A DNA stretch of 14,802 bases from JBKJML01 sp046596415 (GTDB taxonomy: Bacteria > Actinomycetota > Thermoleophilia > Gaiellales > Gaiellaceae), in the NCBI GenBank assembly GCA_046596415.1, contig JBKJML010000263.1:1-14802 (forward strand). The letters are read 5' to 3'. The translations under genes were made by a program, and so were the position numbers. Below the pieces are notes generated by a model that was not told the DNA's origin, searched no databases, and saw only the letters and a program-made list of their open reading frames with translations. Below are positions 1-6,932 of this stretch, one piece after another (within the stretch, counting starts at the first letter, position 1; each line of letters starts with the position of its first letter).

Positions 1-79
1 AGAGCCGCCGGTAGGTATCGAGCGCCTCGTCGAGGTCGTGCACCGCGACGCCGAGATGATGGATCGAGCGGGCGACCAT
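1..79 (-). CDS. Glyoxalase/VOC-fold protein, methylmalonyl-CoA epimerase-like (partial)
   Basis: Only the first 26 codons lie in the window; the rest runs off the left edge. The ATG at 79 opens a protein containing IHHLGVAVHDLDEAL, the first beta strand and helix of the vicinal-oxygen-chelate fold. It closely resembles the start of methylmalonyl-CoA epimerases, where the second His of this motif binds the metal. The epimerase interconverts (2R)- and (2S)-methylmalonyl-CoA in propionate and branched-chain catabolism. The start lies 14 nt after the ftsH-like stop, so the two are probably co-transcribed. No strong ribosome binding site is visible; a GGGGAG overlaps the ftsH end but is about 17 nt away. 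Epimerase is the best guess, but another VOC enzyme (dioxygenase, glyoxalase) cannot be excluded from 26 residues. Confidence 0.72.
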   Translation of the reverse strand, partial: MVARSIHHLGVAVHDLDEALDTYRRL

Positions 80-93
80 GCACCCGATGCTAA

Positions 94-1611
94 CTACTCC
101 CCGGCAGCAGGGAGCGCACGCACGGTGCCGACCGTCTCGGCAGCGCGCGACTCGGTGCCGACGTCGGCGAGGAGCACGTGCAGCTCGTCGCGGACGAGCG
201 TCTCCTTCTCGAGCAGGGCGGCCGCGAGCCGGTCGAGCGAGGAACGGTGCTTCTGGATCAGCCGCTCCGCCTCCTCGTAGGCGTGGTCGGTGAGGCGGGC
301 CTGCTCGGAGTCGCGAAGTCGTTTCGTCTCCTCGGAGAGCGCGTAGTTGTCCGCCCGCATCGTCCGCGCCGGCGCTACGTCGGACATGCCGTACTCGAAC
401 ACCATCGAGCGCGCAATCTCCGTCACCTTCTCGAGGTCGTTCGCGGCGCCGTTCGTCACTCGGCCGAAGACGGCCTGCTCGGCGGCACGGCCCGCGAGCG
501 CGATCTTCATCACGTCGACGAGCTCCTCCTTCGTATGCAGGAAGCGCTCCTCGAGCGGCAGGTAATAGGCGTAGCCGAGCGCGTCGCCGCGCGCCACGAT
601 CGTCACCTTCTGAATCGGCAGCAGATCGCCCATCAGGTGCGCCATCAACGCGTGCCCGGCCTCGTGGTAGGCGAGGATCCGCTTCTCCTTCTCGGTCACG
701 ACGCGGCGTTGCTGGAGGCCCGCGACAACTCGCTCCATGGCGCCCTCGAAGTCGACCTGGCGGATGAACTGGAGCTCCTGACGCCCTGCGAAGATCGCCG
801 CCTCGTTCGCGATGTTCGCGAGGTCGGCGCCGGTGAGGCCGGCCGTCTGCCGGGAGATCAGCGCGAGGTCGACGTCGTTCGCGAGCGGCTTGCCGCGGGT
901 GTGAACGCGCAGGATCGCCTCGCGGCCGTTCAGGTCAGGGGGCGATACGAGCACCTGGCGGTCGAAGCGGCCGGGGCGCAGCAGCGCCGGGTCGAGGTCC
1001 TGGAGTCGGTTCGAGGCGCCCATCATCACGACCTGGTCGCGCTCGCCGAAGCCGTCGAGCTCGACGAGAAGCTGGTTCAGCGTCTGGTCGTGCTCACGGT
1101 TGAAGCCGCCGCCGGAGCGGGCGGTGCCGACCGCATCGAGCTCGTCGATGAAGACGATCGCCGGGGCGTTCTTGCGCGCCTCCTGGAAGAGCTTGCGGAT
1201 GCGCGAGGCGCCGAGGCCAGCGAACATCTCGACGAAGGCGGAGGCGCTCGACGAGTAGAACGCGGCGCCGGACTCGTTGGCGACCGCCTTTGCAAGCAAC
1301 GTCTTGCCGGTGCCAGGCGGGCCGTAGAGGAGGATCCCCTTCGGTACGCGGGCACCGAGCCGCTCGAAGCGCTGTGGGTGCTTGAGGAAGTCGACGACCT
1401 CCTGCAGCTCGGCCTTCGCCTCCTCGACGCCCGCGACATCGTCCCAGTTGACGAAGGTGTCTGCGTTCTTCTCCAGCGGCGCCGACTTGACGCGCGGCAT
1501 GTACTGGAGCGTCCGCCAGAGCAGGTAGATGATCAGGCCGAAGAAGACGAGCGGCAACCACGTCAGCGTGTACTGGCCCGCTTGGTGGAGCCACTCTCCG
1601 AAGTCCGGCAT
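94..1611 (-). CDS. ftsH: Compact FtsH-family membrane AAA+ zinc metalloprotease
   Basis: 505 aa from the ATG at 1611, preceded by AGGAG with a short 4-nt spacer; the frame stays open upstream, but that extension is not protein-like. A single hydrophobic helix lies at about residues 15-34. It is followed by the AAA+ module: Walker A GPPGTGKT 97-104, Walker B IVFIDE 152-157, sensor Asn201 and arginine fingers in RPGRFDR 212-218. The M41 peptidase domain has HEAGH 316-320 and the third zinc ligand Asp392 in the GAANDLEK motif. FtsH degrades membrane and short-lived cytosolic proteins in an ATP-driven hexamer. Usual FtsH is about 610-650 aa, with two helices around an extracytoplasmic domain. Here the first helix and that domain are absent, and the pore loop reads FAGLG rather than FVGVG. 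All catalytic residues are present. It is probably a paralogue rather than the housekeeping copy (inference). Confidence 0.93.
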   Translation of the reverse strand: MPDFGEWLHQAGQYTLTWLPLVFFGLIIYLLWRTLQYMPRVKSAPLEKNADTFVNWDDVAGVEEAKAELQEVVDFLKHPQRFERLGARVPKGILLYGPPGTGKTLLAKAVANESGAAFYSSSASAFVEMFAGLGASRIRKLFQEARKNAPAIVFIDELDAVGTARSGGGFNREHDQTLNQLLVELDGFGERDQVVMMGASNRLQDLDPALLRPGRFDRQVLVSPPDLNGREAILRVHTRGKPLANDVDLALISRQTAGLTGADLANIANEAAIFAGRQELQFIRQVDFEGAMERVVAGLQQRRVVTEKEKRILAYHEAGHALMAHLMGDLLPIQKVTIVARGDALGYAYYLPLEERFLHTKEELVDVMKIALAGRAAEQAVFGRVTNGAANDLEKVTEIARSMVFEYGMSDVAPARTMRADNYALSEETKRLRDSEQARLTDHAYEEAERLIQKHRSSLDRLAAALLEKETLVRDELHVLLADVGTESRAAETVGTVRALPAAGE

Positions 1612-1649
1612 CCGTCTCCTATCGGCAGCGATCGGCGCGCGCTGAAGCG

Positions 1650-2183
1650 TCAGCGTCGCGCGGCAACGATAGCGGCGCTCGCCGGCGTGGTCAGCAGCTC
1701 GACAGCGGCAAGTCGCGGATCGTGGAGCCAGCACTCGCGCACCGGATCCTGCTCGCGGCCGGGCGTCAGGTCGTCGATCACGGCGATGCCGCCGGGGGCG
1801 AGGAGCGAGACGACCTCGTCGCCGTGCCATTTCGCCTTGCCTCCGTCGACGAACACTAGGTCGAACGGCGCCTCGCCCGGCAGCACCTCGCGCCAGTCGC
1901 CCTCGAGGACACGGACATTCTCGTCGCCGGCGAAGAGCTCACGAACCGCCGCCGCACGGCCCGGGTCGAGCTCGACGGTGAGAAACGGCACCTGGGGCGC
2001 GAGCGCCGACACGATCCACGCCGATCCGACCCCGCAGCCCGCGCCGATCTCCGCCACTCGCAGCCGGCCGCGCGCGGAGGCAAGAACGTGGAGGAGCGCC
2101 CCGATCTCGGGGCTCGAGGAGAGCTAGAAGCCGGTCTCCTCGCCGAGCGCCAGCGCACGAACCACGAGCGGGGGTCGTTCCAT
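1650..2183 (-). pseudogene. Class I SAM-dependent O-methyltransferase interrupted by in-frame TAG
   Basis: Read from the ATG at 2183, the frame gives MERPPLVVRALALGEETGF, then TAG (2124-2126, codon 20), then LSSSPEIGALLHVLASARG and a full Rossmann methyltransferase to the TGA at 1650, 177 codons in all. Motif I is VAEIGAGCGVGSAW, followed by an acidic LTVELD strand end, a DLVFVDGGKAKWHG motif and an IAVIDDLTPG strand. The N-terminal RPPLV...A.ALGEETGF segment and the LSSSPEIGALL segment both look like the normal start of this small methyltransferase family, so one nonsense codon sits inside an otherwise intact gene. The only plausible downstream start is GTG 2057, which would begin inside motif I and lose the first helices. 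It may be a recent pseudogene, a sequencing or assembly error, or a readthrough case. The substrate is unknown. Confidence 0.8.
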
Positions 2184-2188
2184 CGTTC

Positions 2189-2197
2189 CTAGACTAG
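2189..2197. promoter_or_regulatory. Candidate bidirectional leaderless promoter core (CTAGACTAG)
   Basis: The 18 bp between the divergent start codons at 2183 (minus) and 2202 (plus) are centred on the near-perfect palindrome CTAGACTAG. On the plus strand it contains the -10-like TAGACT (2190-2195), 6 nt before the GTG. On the minus strand it contains TAGTCT (2196-2191), 7 nt before the ATG. Those spacings would place transcription starts at the start codons, as in leaderless actinobacterial mRNAs. The plus gene has no Shine-Dalgarno sequence. The minus gene has only a weak AGGA. No clear -35 hexamer is visible. This is a sequence-based prediction. Confidence 0.5.
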
Positions 2198-2201
2198 CGC
2201 T

Positions 2202-3236
2202 GTGTCGAACGAGCTTCCGGTGCCCGCCTTCCACGATCCTGAACGGGTCGGTGAGGTCTGGCGCGTCCCTTACGAGGAGCGCTTCCACGCTGCCGAGCAG
2301 TGGGCGCTCGAGCACCGGATCGCGCCGGCAACCCTCGATCCGAAACGGACGGCGCTCGTGCTCGTCGACGTCCAGAACACCTTCTGCACGCCCGGCTTCG
2401 AGCTCTTCGTGGCGGGGCGCTCCGGAGCCGGCGCTCTCGACGACAGCCGACGTCTCTGCAGCTTCATCTACCGGAACCTCTGCTGGATCACGCAGGTCGT
2501 GCCGACGCTGGACACCCACGACGCGCTCCAGATCTTCCATTCGATCTTTCTCGTCGACGAGAACGGGCTCCATCCCGATCCGTTCACACTTGTGACCGCC
2601 GAGGACGTGCGATCGGGCCGCTGGCGTGCGAGCCCGGCCGCCGCGCATGGTCTCGGGGTCGACCCCACCTACCTCCAGGAGCACCTACGGCACTACACCG
2701 AGACACTCGAGGCGGGCGGCAAGTACAGCCTGACGATCTGGCCCTTCCACGCGATGCTGGGTGGAATCGGCCACGCGCTCGTCGCCGCGATCGAGGAGGC
2801 GGTCTTCTTCCACACGATCGCGCGCGCGAGCCGCCCCGACTTCCAGATGAAGGGCGACAACGCGCTCACCGAGCACTACTCGATGCTCGGCCCAGAGGTG
2901 GCGGAAGACGGCGAGGGCGAGCCGCTCGGTCGCCGCAACCAACCGCTGATCGAGCGGCTGCTGCGCTTCGACGCGGTGATCATCGCCGGCCAGGCGAAAA
3001 GCCACTGCGTCGCCTGGACGATCAGCGACCTGCTCGACGACCCGACCGTGCAAGAGCGAGGACTGGCCGAAAAGATCTACCTGCTCGAGGACTGCGCGTC
3101 ACCGGTCGTCGTCCCGGGGGTCGTCGACTACACGGACGAGGCGGACGCCGCGTACGCACGCTTTGCGGAGACCGGCGCCCACGTCGTGCGCTCCACCGAC
3201 CCGGTCGAGTCCTGGCCCGGGCCGCTCGGCGGCTAG
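2202..3236 (+). CDS. Nicotinamidase-like cysteine hydrolase (isochorismatase superfamily), long form
   Basis: 344 aa from the GTG at 2202. Aligned by eye with PncA-type nicotinamidases, the key positions are all present: nucleophile-activating Asp56 in LVDVQNTF, metal ligands Asp104-x-His106 and probably His113, WPFH 180-183 (the WPxH motif), catalytic Lys217 in QMKGDNALTEHYS, and nucleophile Cys269 in AKSHCVAWT. Nicotinamidase hydrolyses nicotinamide to nicotinate and ammonia. The convergent neighbour is nicotinate phosphoribosyltransferase, the next salvage step, which supports the assignment. At 344 aa it is much longer than usual (about 180-215 aa), with an N-terminal extension of about 45 residues and an insertion at about 114-176. 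The cysteine normally following WPxH is Ala184. It may be leaderless. Another isochorismatase-like amidase remains possible, so no symbol is given. Confidence 0.75.
   Translation: MSNELPVPAFHDPERVGEVWRVPYEERFHAAEQWALEHRIAPATLDPKRTALVLVDVQNTFCTPGFELFVAGRSGAGALDDSRRLCSFIYRNLCWITQVVPTLDTHDALQIFHSIFLVDENGLHPDPFTLVTAEDVRSGRWRASPAAAHGLGVDPTYLQEHLRHYTETLEAGGKYSLTIWPFHAMLGGIGHALVAAIEEAVFFHTIARASRPDFQMKGDNALTEHYSMLGPEVAEDGEGEPLGRRNQPLIERLLRFDAVIIAGQAKSHCVAWTISDLLDDPTVQERGLAEKIYLLEDCASPVVVPGVVDYTDEADAAYARFAETGAHVVRSTDPVESWPGPLGG
3233..3236. other. Shared CTAG holding both stop codons of convergent genes
   Basis: The self-complementary CTAG supplies TAG on the plus strand (3234-3236, end of the nicotinamidase-like gene) and TAG on the minus strand (3235-3233, end of pncB). 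The genes overlap by 4 bp, leaving no room for a conventional intergenic terminator. Each transcript must end inside the other gene or use a bidirectional signal I cannot see. Confidence 0.95.
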
Positions 3237-4309
3237 GTGACGGGCTCGAGCCGGGCGTTCGGCCGGTGCCGGCGCCCGACCTTGGCCGACGGTCGGCCAT
3301 CGGTGAGCACGATGTCGGCGGTGAAGTCGTTCTGGCCCCGGATCAGCGAGGAGCCGATCCCGTAGGCGTCGACCGGAACCCCGAGCCGCTCGAACGACTC
3401 GATCTTCTCGACCGTGAAGCCACCCGAAGCGACGATGCGGACGGTGCCGAAGCCGCCGTCGTCGAGCGCCGCCCGCACTTTGCGGACGAGTCGCGCGTTC
3501 ACCCCGCGCGGGTCGAAATCGCCCATCTCCCCCCAGAGCGAGCGGTCGACGAGTTGGCTGGAGGTGTCGAGCCGAACCCCCCACAGCCGCGGGCCGAGCT
3601 CCTTCGCCACGTCGAGCGCCCCGCGAACCGAGTCGTTGTCGAAGTCGACGAGGACGACGATGTTCATGTCGGGCGGCGCCCAGTCCGCGAACTTCCTCGC
3701 GGCGAGCACGGTGTCGCCGCCGTAGGCCGCGATCAACGCGTGCGGGACGGTGCCGACCCCGCGGCCGCCCCACCATGACGCCTGCGCATCGGAGGTGACG
3801 CCGATCTCCTGGCCGATCATCGCGCCCGCGACGTAGGCGGCGTAGCCGTCGCCGGTCTGGACGCGGTGGTGGTCGTGACGGGCCGGCATGAAGATGATCG
3901 GCTTGCCATTGGCCGCTTCGACGACCCGGGCCACGTTCGTCGAGATCAGGCTGCGCCGCGTCAGGACGCCGAGATAGGCGGTCTCGAGGTGAGCGAACAG
4001 CGTGTAGTCCCCCTCGATCGTCAGCACGGTCTCCCACGGCTCGATCCGGTCACCGTCGTGGAGCGCGTCGACCGTGAGGGCCCCCCAGTCGTGCGAGCAG
4101 AGGCGGAGGATCGCCAGCGCCTCGTCGATCCCGCCGAGCATCGCCTCACCGCGCTGGAAGACCTGCATCAGGACGCGAGGATGGTGGCCGTCCAGGAGGA
4201 GCGTGTCGCGCGTGTGGTTGAAGTACGCGTCGGTGTAGTAGCCCTCCCGCATCTTCTCGACGGGGAGCTCGAAGACGTTTGCGGGTAGGCGCTGCCGGGG
4301 CTCAGCCAC
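3233..4309 (-). CDS. pncB: Nicotinate phosphoribosyltransferase
   Basis: 358 aa starting at GTG 4309. That start overlaps the upstream DUF1385 stop by 8 nt, and a GAGG lies just upstream. The frame stays open above it, but only into low-quality Arg/Ser/Pro sequence. The enzyme joins nicotinate and PRPP, with ATP hydrolysis, to give nicotinate mononucleotide for NAD salvage. Family signatures in order: YYTDAYFNHTR near residue 24, RHDHHRVQTGDGYA 144-157, GTVPHAL 186-192, VRLDTSSQ 245-252, ASGGFTVEKI 294-303 (phosphate-binding strand) and YGIGSSLI 316-323. The length suits the short archaeal/actinobacterial branch of the family. The last gene of the six-gene minus-strand operon, it converges on the nicotinamidase-like gene; the two share CTAG at 3233-3236, so both stops are TAG. 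Confidence 0.9.
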   Translation of the reverse strand: MAEPRQRLPANVFELPVEKMREGYYTDAYFNHTRDTLLLDGHHPRVLMQVFQRGEAMLGGIDEALAILRLCSHDWGALTVDALHDGDRIEPWETVLTIEGDYTLFAHLETAYLGVLTRRSLISTNVARVVEAANGKPIIFMPARHDHHRVQTGDGYAAYVAGAMIGQEIGVTSDAQASWWGGRGVGTVPHALIAAYGGDTVLAARKFADWAPPDMNIVVLVDFDNDSVRGALDVAKELGPRLWGVRLDTSSQLVDRSLWGEMGDFDPRGVNARLVRKVRAALDDGGFGTVRIVASGGFTVEKIESFERLGVPVDAYGIGSSLIRGQNDFTADIVLTDGRPSAKVGRRHRPNARLEPVT

Positions 4310-5072
4310 CGTCCTCGAGCTCCAGGCAGGCGGCGAGCGCGGCCTCGGCGACATCGAGCTGCTCGCGGCTCGGCTCGGCGGTCGCAAGTCGGTGCTGGAG
4401 CTCGTGGCCGGGCCTCGCGAGGGCCCGAGAGAGCGGATGTGCCGGGTGTCGGATCATCCAGCCGAAGACCTCGACCGCAGTCGCGACCGCGCCGAGTGAC
4501 GCGGCCACCTTGGCCGTGCCCCGGGCCCGCTCGGGCACCTTCCCGGCGAGCACGTTGCCGACCGCCGTCGTCACGAGCAGCGGCCCGATCAGGTGTGAGC
4601 CGCAACGCTCGTGCTCCTTCGCCCGTGGCTCTCCGTGCTCGTACGACCCGATCGAGACGTGTTCGGCACCGTGGTAGGCGGCAAGCTCGCCGCCGCGAAG
4701 CGCGAGCGCCGCCGGAGCGACGGACAGCAAGCCGGACACGAGCTCACGGGCCACAGGGCCCAGCCGGGAGCGACGCACGACCTGGACTCCCAACGCGCTC
4801 GCGATCATCCCGGCGAGAACGGCAGGTCGCTCGAACGGGAAGCGTGCCTCGGGCAGCTTGCGTCGCACCGCCGGTAGCACTGCGAACGACTCGGCGAGGC
4901 GGATCGGGCCGCGAAGGAAGGGCTGTTGGATGCCGCTCGCCAGCACGTGCTTGCGGGCGGAGGCGATCCGGATCGCGCCGCCGTCGGTGCGGATCGCGCA
5001 CGCCCAGGAGCGCGGGCCGTGCACGAGCACGCCGTTCTGGAGCGCCATCCCACCGAGCCTGATCTTTGCCAC
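4302..5072 (-). CDS. DUF1385 family membrane protein (YqhQ-like)
   Basis: 256 aa from GTG 5072. A TTG at 5078, overlapping the pabC stop, is an alternative start that adds two residues. It opens with AKIRLGGMALQNGVLVHGP, the typical N-terminus of DUF1385 proteins. It carries the hallmark YHGAEHVSIGSYEHG motif near residues 131-145 and the following EHERCGSHL segment. The family ending is also present, PGHELQHRLATAEPS followed by VAEAALAACLE. Hydrophobic stretches around VLAGMIASALGVQVV, LVSGLLSVAPAALAL, LIGPLLVTTAVGNVL and VAASLGAVATAVEVFGWMI suggest several membrane or membrane-associated helices. The biochemical function of the family is not established. The gene lies between pabC and pncB with overlaps or near-overlaps on both sides, so it is translated as part of that operon. 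Confidence 0.88.
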   Translation of the reverse strand: MAKIRLGGMALQNGVLVHGPRSWACAIRTDGGAIRIASARKHVLASGIQQPFLRGPIRLAESFAVLPAVRRKLPEARFPFERPAVLAGMIASALGVQVVRRSRLGPVARELVSGLLSVAPAALALRGGELAAYHGAEHVSIGSYEHGEPRAKEHERCGSHLIGPLLVTTAVGNVLAGKVPERARGTAKVAASLGAVATAVEVFGWMIRHPAHPLSRALARPGHELQHRLATAEPSREQLDVAEAALAACLELEDGG

Positions 5073-5074
5073 AT

Positions 5075-5887
5075 TCAAAGCCTAGCCGCTTCCCGGAGCG
5101 CCGCCTGGAGCGCCGCGGCGGCAGGCCCACGCGGGATCGCCAGCCCGTCGAGTGAGCTGACAGGGCAGATCTCGCGCACCGACGACGAGGTGAAGGCCTC
5201 CTCGGCACCGGCGAGGCCGACGAGTGGGTAAGTCCCCTCGGCGATCTCATAACCCGCAGCGGGCGCGAGCTCGAGGATCGTGGCGCGGGTCACGCCGGCG
5301 AGGATCCCGAGCTCGAGCGAGGGCGTGTAGAGCGTGCCGCCGCGGCGCCACCAGATGTTCGTCGTCGGCCCCTCCAGAACGACGCCTTCACGGTCGACGA
5401 AAACTGCGTCATCGGCCCCTCGGCGCTTCGCCTCGGCGTCCGCGGCCATGTTCACCGCATAGCTCGTCGATTTGACGCCCGGCAGCAGCCAGGGCACCTC
5501 GGCGCGAACTCCGAGCAGTGAGACGAGGGCCTGGCCGCGCGCGCGCAGCTCGTCGATCGAGTCAGGCACCTCGCTGACGAGCGCGAGCGCGGTCTCACCG
5601 GGCGTCCAGTAGAGCCGCAGAACGGCGTCGGGGCTCGCGGCCGCGTCGAGCGCCTGGTAGGCGAGCGCCTCGATCTCGTCCTGCCGCACCGGCGGCAGCC
5701 CGATCGCGCGGGCGGAGCTGTCGAGCCGTTCGAGATGCGCCCCGAGCCGGAACGGACGTCCTGCGTAAACCCGCACCGTCTCGAAGGCCGCGCGGCCGCG
5801 AAGCAGCGCCTCGTCGTCGGCGCGCAGCACGGGGTCGGACGGGTCGACCAGCCCCCGGCCGGAGACAGCAACGGCGAGCAGCGTCAC
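5075..5887 (-). CDS. pabC: Aminodeoxychorismate lyase, PLP fold type IV
   Basis: 270 aa from GTG 5887, which overlaps the pabB stop in GTGA (4 bp). The enzyme converts 4-amino-4-deoxychorismate to 4-aminobenzoate and pyruvate for folate synthesis. Visible features are GRAAFETVRVYAGRPFRLGAH-type opening motifs near residues 31-51, PLP-binding Lys139 in GVKSTSYA, the VFVDREGVVLEGPTTNIW block with Glu172, the phosphate-binding LGILAGVTRATILEL at 193-207, and a C-terminal EEAFTSSSVREICPV at 229-243. Length and motif order are normal for PabC; branched-chain aminotransferase and D-amino-acid transaminase share the fold. Assignment to PabC rests mainly on the adjacent pabB. No defects seen. Confidence 0.88.
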   Translation of the reverse strand: MTLLAVAVSGRGLVDPSDPVLRADDEALLRGRAAFETVRVYAGRPFRLGAHLERLDSSARAIGLPPVRQDEIEALAYQALDAAASPDAVLRLYWTPGETALALVSEVPDSIDELRARGQALVSLLGVRAEVPWLLPGVKSTSYAVNMAADAEAKRRGADDAVFVDREGVVLEGPTTNIWWRRGGTLYTPSLELGILAGVTRATILELAPAAGYEIAEGTYPLVGLAGAEEAFTSSSVREICPVSSLDGLAIPRGPAAAALQAALREAARL

Positions 5888-6924
5888 GCCGAGACCTCCA
5901 GCGGAGCACCGATGGCCGCCAACAGCGGCCGCGCCTTCGTCCACGACTCCTCGACTTCGTCGTGCGGGTCGGAGTCCCAGACGATCCCGCCGCCGACCCA
6001 CAGGTGGATGCGTCCGTCGGCAACCGCAAACGTTCGGATCGTCAACGCGAGGTCGAGGTCGCCGTTGCCGCGCACCTGGCCGATCGCGCCCATCGAGGCG
6101 CCGCGGCCGACCGGCTCGAGCCGCGCGATCTCGTCGAGCGCAGCGATCTTCGGTGCACCCGTGACGGAGCCCCCCGGGAAGGTTGCTCGGAGGATCTCCG
6201 CGAGCGTCACGCCTTCGCGCAACGTCCCCTCGACGGTCGAGACGAGGTGCGTGACTCCAGCGAGCTCGCGCTCGTTCATCAACTCGGGCCAGCGCACGCT
6301 GCCGGGCTCGCAGACTCGCGAAAGGTCGTTGCGCTCCAGATCGACGATCATCACATGTTCGGCGGTGTCCTTCTCCCCTTCGACCGCGACGCCCAGCGGG
6401 CGCGTCCCCTTGATCGGCATCGTCCAGGCCCGGCGGCCGCGGCGGCCGAGGAAGAGCTCCGGCGAGGCCGAGACGATCGTCCAGCCGTCGCCCTGAAGTG
6501 GTCGGCCGGCCACGGGAGCCAGGTGCGCGAGCAGCGGCGCAAGCGCCGCGGGGTCGCCTTCGAAGGGCGCCGCCAAATGCTGAACGAGGTTCACCTGGTA
6601 CACGTCCCCACGCGCGATCGCGGCACGAACCTCCTCGACAGCGGTGGCGTAGGCGACCTCCGTCCACGTCCGCTCCCAGCGGCCGATCGAGACCGGTCCT
6701 GGGCTTCGAGCCCTGGACGCGTCGCGAAGCGCCACCGCCGCGAGCGGCAGCGGGCACGGCTCCGGGGGCGCGGGTGCCGCCGTCCTGCGAAGCGGCTCCG
6801 ACAGTCCGTAGCCGAGGTAGAGGTCGGCGACGAGGTCTTCGCCGCCCGGGGTGAAGAAGCCTCGCTCACGAAGCCAAGCCTCGATCGTCTCGAACGCGGC
6901 TTCCGCCTCGTGGAGCTCGAGCAA
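5884..6924 (-). CDS. pabB: Aminodeoxychorismate synthase component I
   Basis: 346 aa from TTG 6924, 8 nt after the M20 peptidase stop. No ATG or GTG lies in a plausible upstream position, so the TTG start is chosen by elimination, and no good ribosome binding site is seen. The chorismate-binding domain begins near residue 88. Motifs are GDVYQVNLVQ 106-115, SPELFL 154-159, the diagnostic PIKGTRPLG 170-178, ERNDLSRVCEPGSV 197-210 and FPGGSVTGAPK 249-259. The Lys in PIKGT is the catalytic residue of PabB-type enzymes; anthranilate synthases have PIAGT. It aminates chorismate using ammonia from PabA, which is not in this window. The N-terminal domain, about 85 residues, is shorter than in typical 450-aa PabB. 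SMGAIG (277-282) stands where most relatives have a YxGAIG-type motif. Confidence 0.88.
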   Translation of the reverse strand: MLELHEAEAAFETIEAWLRERGFFTPGGEDLVADLYLGYGLSEPLRRTAAPAPPEPCPLPLAAVALRDASRARSPGPVSIGRWERTWTEVAYATAVEEVRAAIARGDVYQVNLVQHLAAPFEGDPAALAPLLAHLAPVAGRPLQGDGWTIVSASPELFLGRRGRRAWTMPIKGTRPLGVAVEGEKDTAEHVMIVDLERNDLSRVCEPGSVRWPELMNERELAGVTHLVSTVEGTLREGVTLAEILRATFPGGSVTGAPKIAALDEIARLEPVGRGASMGAIGQVRGNGDLDLALTIRTFAVADGRIHLWVGGGIVWDSDPHDEVEESWTKARPLLAAIGAPLEVSA

Positions 6925-6932
6925 GGCTCGGC

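Noticed and set aside
1641..1654. Small inverted repeat GCTGA-CGCT-TCAGC (minus strand) at the methyltransferase stop
   Set aside because: Five-base-pair stem with no T-run; ftsH follows 38 bp later, so a terminator is unlikely and the repeat may be chance.
178..2127. 649-codon plus-strand open frame antisense to ftsH and the methyltransferase
   Set aside because: It mirrors a gene with complete FtsH motifs; its translation is Arg/Leu/Val-rich without domain signatures, as expected for the antisense of a GC-rich gene.
5884..6924. Anthranilate synthase component I (TrpE) instead of PabB
   Set aside because: The motif is PIKGT (PabB-type lysine), not PIAGT, and the gene is followed directly by a PabC-like gene.
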